From: Zopfochytrium polystomum
Taxonomy: Eukaryota > Chytridiomycota > Chytridiomycetes > Chytridiales > Chytridiaceae
Direction of reading: 5' to 3'
DNA length: 64,000 nt
Assembly: GCA_025765615.1 (NCBI GenBank)
Contig: JAIVFJ010000023.1
Coordinates: 372,001 to 436,000 of the forward strand
The translations under genes were made by a program, and so were the position numbers. Under the pieces are notes generated by a model that worked only from the letters and a program-made list of their open reading frames with translations, did not search any database and had not been told where the DNA came from. Each line of letters begins with the position of its first letter. Within the stretch, counting starts at the first letter, position 1. Positions 60,468 through 64,000 of this stretch are shown one piece after another.

Positions 60468-62545
60468 ATGGTCGCTGCCGCAGATGGATCCGATTCGGAA
60501 TGCGCAGACCCTCGACCGCGAAGAAGAAACGCGCTGCGAAGAGGAGAAAGGATACCCGTTGATGATGAGCCTGATGGAGGAGGAGGCGGAGGAAGAAGAG
60601 GAGGAGGGCAACGGCGGGGACGACAACGACCACGACCGCGACCAAGATCGGCCGGACAAACAGAAGATCACCTCGCCCCTTCATTCGCCGTCGTGGCGAG
60701 ACAGACCACTTTCCCTTCCAAACATCCCTTCACTTCGCGCTGGCAGTTTCCCCCCCTTCTCATCACAGCCATGGGGGCAATCACCCTTTTGATGATAGCA
60801 CCGTTCCCTGTTTCGTCAATATCTGTGAATCTCCTCAGCAACAATCTGCGTCGGGATGCCGAACCGGAGGCGGCGATCGGACCCCCAACAACGGAAACAG
60901 CCCACGCCCACCCCACCACCGCCCATCCGCTTTTGCTCATTCTCTCTCTCCTCCTCACCGTGGTAATCGGAATGGCGGGTGGTCGGATCAGTGATAGGTG
61001 GTTCAAGCAGTCCCCATTGTTGGGCATGCTGATCGCCGGAGTGCTCGCGCGTAACCTCCTCCCTGCGGTGATCTTGCCCCTTCCCCACACTTGGACAGCA
61101 CGCCTATGGGGGGTGGCGCTGTCGGCTGTCTCAGCTCGAGCAGGATTGTCCCTGCACCTGTCCACCTTCACTTCGATCATTCCCGCTTCAGAGCAAGTCT
61201 CTCCCATATCACCCACACAACCACAAGCTGCCTCACTCGCCGCACCCCCCTCCAACAATTCTTTCGAACCCATTGTCTGGCCTGATTACCTCCACGACCT
61301 CAGCATTCTCAAATATTCCGGCATCAACTGCCACAACAGCACTACTCTTGGGAACTTTACCTATTCTTGGCGAAGCCCTCTTTCTCTCGAACTTGGCCAG
61401 GATGATATTCCGTCTTCCAACGGCGTGGGCCTTCACCCTCGCCTTTGGGGTAGCGTCAATATCGCCCGGCGTTGTGGTCCCACTTCTTCTCAATCTTCAA
61501 GAACGGAGGGAATGGCGCAACTCAAAGCTCCCACAGACGCTTCTTGCTGCAACCGGTCTCGACGTTCTAGTCGCCACCACCGGCTTCGGTGTTTCCCTGG
61601 CTGCCGTATTTGGGCACTCCCATGAAGGTTCGGGAACCCCTCATTTGGAGCACTCATCGTGGTTCGCCCGAGGTGTCGAGGAGGTTTTTTTCGGCGTCCT
61701 TGGTGGTGCACTGTTCGGCACACTTGCCTTCATCATGCGGAAGGCAAAGATTGCTGAATTCATAGCTACGCCACTGCTATTTACGCTGACGACTGTGGCA
61801 ATGCTTACAGCGAAAGGTCTTGGATTTCCCGGATCAGCTTCTAGCTGCGTCATTTTGTCATGGGCGGCAGTTGCAAACGTCTGGGATAAAGATGCCGTGG
61901 ATGATGCGAATAAGCGGTAAGGTTCTTCAAATGTCAACTGTTTCAATTAAGCTGAAGTCTCTGCGCAATCCGCGCCGCAGCTTAAAGCTTGTATGGAAAT
62001 ACGCGGAACCTTTCTTGTTCCCCCTTATTGGCGCATCGGTTTGTTTTGTTGAAATCTCTCCCTCTCTGCTGTTCACGGCAATGCTCTGCGTTGTGTCCTC
62101 GGTTCTCGTGAAAATGTTGTTCGCTTTTCTTGCCGCAAGTGCTGCGGGTCTCAACTCTGAGGAGCAGACCCTCACAGCTGGAGTGTGGTCGGGTAAAGCC
62201 AGTGTACAGGTCCGTTTTAACACTTTGTTGTTGTTTAATCCCGAGGAAGCCAATCTAAAATGACTGACCATATCCTGTGTTTTTGCACTTAAGGCGGCGC
62301 TTTCGACTGTTACCGTTGAGGCTGTTCAGCAGTACCACCTCCAAAACACGCCGGACGAAGTTCGATCTCGCATTGTCTTTGCTTTTATGGTTTGCGCAAT
62401 TCTGATTGGAGGTCCTCTCGCTGCAACGTGGGTCTCAGTGTTCGGTGGTCGTTCGGGAAGTGCAGTGCTTGCGGCCAAAGTTGATATGGAGGATGCTGCG
62501 GTTGGGCACGATTTGAAGAATGCAGAGGTGGACAACTCCCCATAG
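60468..62545 (+). CDS. Na+/H+ antiporter of the NHA (SLC9B) type
   Basis: Cation/proton antiporter of the CPA2 branch. The ATG at 60468 opens an Arg/Gly-rich start of uncertain reality; a methionine in the same frame, at MGAITLLMIAPF, could be used instead. Helices follow: LLLILSLLLTVVIGMAGG, QSPLLGMLIAGVLARNLLP (like SLLGMLLAGFLIRN of NHA2) and SARAGLSLHL. Then AWAFTLAFGVASISPGVVVP matches the ILGFVLGAVSPAVVVP block, and the ion-site segment reads ATGLDVLVATTGFG. Further helices run to near 62460 (AILIGGPLAATWVSVFGG). A frame switch near 61200-61300 implies an intron I could not place. The stop at 62543-62545 ends the helical part; the tail may instead be spliced onward. Confidence 0.82.
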
Positions 62546-62616
62546 TACTTACAGAATAATACTATCTGAGCAAGAACAACACGTCAGTACAAAGTTTATT
62601 TTGCTTTGAGTGTCGG

Positions 62617-64000
62617 ATGGATGACAAGGGCGAAGGCATCGTCGAACCAGATGGCTCAGAGGGAGTGCCCACCGCCATAAATGGCGTACCCGAAGGCGCT
62701 CCACCCTCCGATGTTGCCTTATCTTCCGCTTCACCAGTAGCGTCATCGCCGAGACAATTTTTATCCATTACCTCCCCTGCATCGCCATCGCTGTCTCGAC
62801 AACGCTCACAGTCTACGTCCGCCATCAGCGGGGATCATGGACCCTTCGAGGTTGGTTCGACGTACTACTGCAAACACATTTACTAAGGCGAGTTGCAGGA
62901 GCTGATTGAGCCCTCGAATAAGTCGCCACGGCGCTCGCCGCTAGCGTCCTCTATGTATGCGCCGAAACCTGTACATCCCTCTAGTCAACTGCATGTATTG
63001 ACAGAGTCAGGGAACACCCCATCCGCCACTGCAATGGTGCTTGCTCCGGTTTCGTTGGATCAGCCTCCCTCTCCGACATCTTCAACATCAACGGAAAGCC
63101 CACGGCTGGACTCCCTCGTGTCGTCGCCGTCTCCACCGCCACCACCCATTGGTCGTAGGTCTCGCGGAAGTCGGGGCTCGGCAACAAACTCGCTTACACT
63201 CAGCTCCGAAGAGTTCGCTCCCGTTCGATTCTCCTTGACGCGTATTCTGGACTCGTTTGATAAACTTGAAGAAGCTTTCAATGAGTCCCAGCTTCAACGA
63301 AACCAAAAAGACGCAGCGACCGAAGCTCCGGAGTTGGATCCGTCGCACGACGAATCGCGCGGAAACGAGTCGAACGGAATTGCGCACGATACTGTTTGTC
63401 TGGCCGCGGATGAGGCGGTAGTCCCCACCGCAAGACTTTCGACTGTGGTATTTGCAGAAGGTGCTTCTCTCTCGGTGGTACCCGGGTCTCCGCGCGAAGT
63501 GCCCGCAACAGCGGCTGAGGAAGAAGTTCTCGATGTGCGTGGTGCAGAAAGATCAACAATTGCAGCAACCACACCACAACCGAACCATTTGCCACTTGGC
63601 ATTCACAAGGGTCATCCCAGTTCAGACCTAGAGCAAACCTTTTTTGATCGCCCTCCATCGGAGCGCCCGACCGCGTCGTCCTCGAGACAGAGTCTCTCAT
63701 CGACATCGCCCGCGGCAGGCTCACCTTCCGGTCCCACTCTTGGAGCTGACTTCTCTTCTGATCACTCGCCGACTGCACGGAAACGAGTAGAACCGGTACC
63801 CGACATCTCTGGGTCAAGTGACAAGATACAAGCTACACGAAAACACAATGGAAGCGTACAACGGCGGCTTGAACGGTCACCATCGCCACATCGAGATGCC
63901 CAAGTAAACTCAACATCGAAAAAAACCGCACCTACAACAGCAATAACAAGGCTGCCCGGATCAAACTCTAGCAACGTGCTGCGCGAGCTGTGGGGTTTAC
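62617..64000 (+). CDS. Ser/Pro-rich open frame, runs off the right edge (possible antiporter tail)
   Basis: The ATG at 62617 opens MDDKGEGIVEPDGSEG. An intron (donor GTTGGT near 62850, acceptor GTTGCAG near 62899) joins GDHGPFE to ELIEPSNKSPRRSPL. The frame then stays open to the last base with no stop, so the 3' end is missing. Composition is Ser/Pro/Thr-rich and disordered with a few basic patches (SPSPPPPPIGRRSRGSRG). Either it is a separate gene, or a weak donor (GAG|GTGGAC near 62528) splices it onto the antiporter as a long cytosolic C-tail. Such tails occur in fungal Na+/H+ antiporters. The sequence alone does not decide. Confidence 0.45.

Overview
The window is eukaryotic nuclear DNA with dense, intron-rich genes. 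Introns are mostly 50-110 nt, with GT(A/G)..(C/T)AG borders, and genes often start within 50-150 nt of each other. The gene set points to a flagellated (zoosporic) early-diverging fungus. It has a dynein regulatory complex subunit (DRC3) found only in ciliated or flagellated cells. It also has fungal-type genes: a TOK-like two-pore K+ channel, a YHM2 mitochondrial carrier, a VRL1-type VPS9/ankyrin/PX/BAR protein, a LIM-domain-binding protein and SEC20. Species cannot be read from the sequence. All gene models were spliced by eye, so outer limits are better supported than every inner exon.

Layout. 0.8-3.6 kb: NSF/SEC18 (-). 4.0-7.2 kb: EFR3 (+). 7.8-10.1 kb: propionyl-CoA carboxylase beta (-). 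10.4-11.8 kb: WBP11-like splicing factor (-). 12.0-15.9 kb: VRL1/VARP-like endosomal protein (-). 16.3-19.4 kb: unrecognised coiled-coil protein (+). 19.7-21.5 kb: four-RRM protein (-). 22.1-24.0 kb: LRR membrane protein (+). 24.3-25.7 kb: 2-oxoglutarate/Fe(II) oxygenase (+). 25.9-27.6 kb: unrecognised membrane protein (-). 27.8-28.6 kb: SNU13 (+). 28.7-32.0 kb: TOK channel (-). 32.1-33.8 kb: ZnT/MSC2-like zinc transporter (-). 33.9-34.6 kb: GET1 (+). 34.7-35.5 kb: CYTH/TTM3-like phosphatase (-). 35.6-36.1 kb: LAMTOR5-like (-). 36.1-37.9 kb: SWT1 (+). 38.1-39.3 kb: RINGv membrane E3 (-). 39.7-41.7 kb: DRC3 (+). 41.9-44.4 kb: Ser-rich unknown (-). 44.5-45.8 kb: YHM2 (-). 46.4-48.7 kb: beta-propeller-like unknown (-). 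48.7-49.7 kb: ETF beta (-). 50.7-52.9 kb: LDB family (-). 52.9-54.0 kb: SEC20 (+). 54.2-55.7 kb: LRR protein (-). 56.4-57.6 kb: ERD2/KDEL receptor (-). 57.9-58.9 kb: unknown (-). 59.0-59.8 kb: membrane protein with 11-residue repeats (-). 60.5-62.5 kb: NHA/SLC9B-type antiporter (+). 62.6 kb to the right edge: Ser/Pro-rich open frame (+).

The genes do not form one pathway, but several share compartments. NSF, SEC20, ERD2 and GET1 serve ER-Golgi traffic and tail-anchor insertion. VRL1-like and LAMTOR5 act on endosomes or vacuoles. PCC beta, ETF beta and YHM2 are mitochondrial (propionyl-CoA carboxylation, acyl-CoA electron transfer, citrate/oxoglutarate exchange). SNU13, WBP11-like and SWT1 act in splicing and RNA surveillance. 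No mobile element, tRNA, rRNA or CRISPR was found. The most interesting signals are the full VPS9-ankyrin-PX-BAR protein, a one-base homopolymer frame break in the zinc transporter, four degenerate RRMs each interrupted after helix 1, a start-codon-only exon in SNU13, an 11-mer amphipathic repeat protein, and a SEC20 ending in RDEL a few kb from the receptor for such signals.
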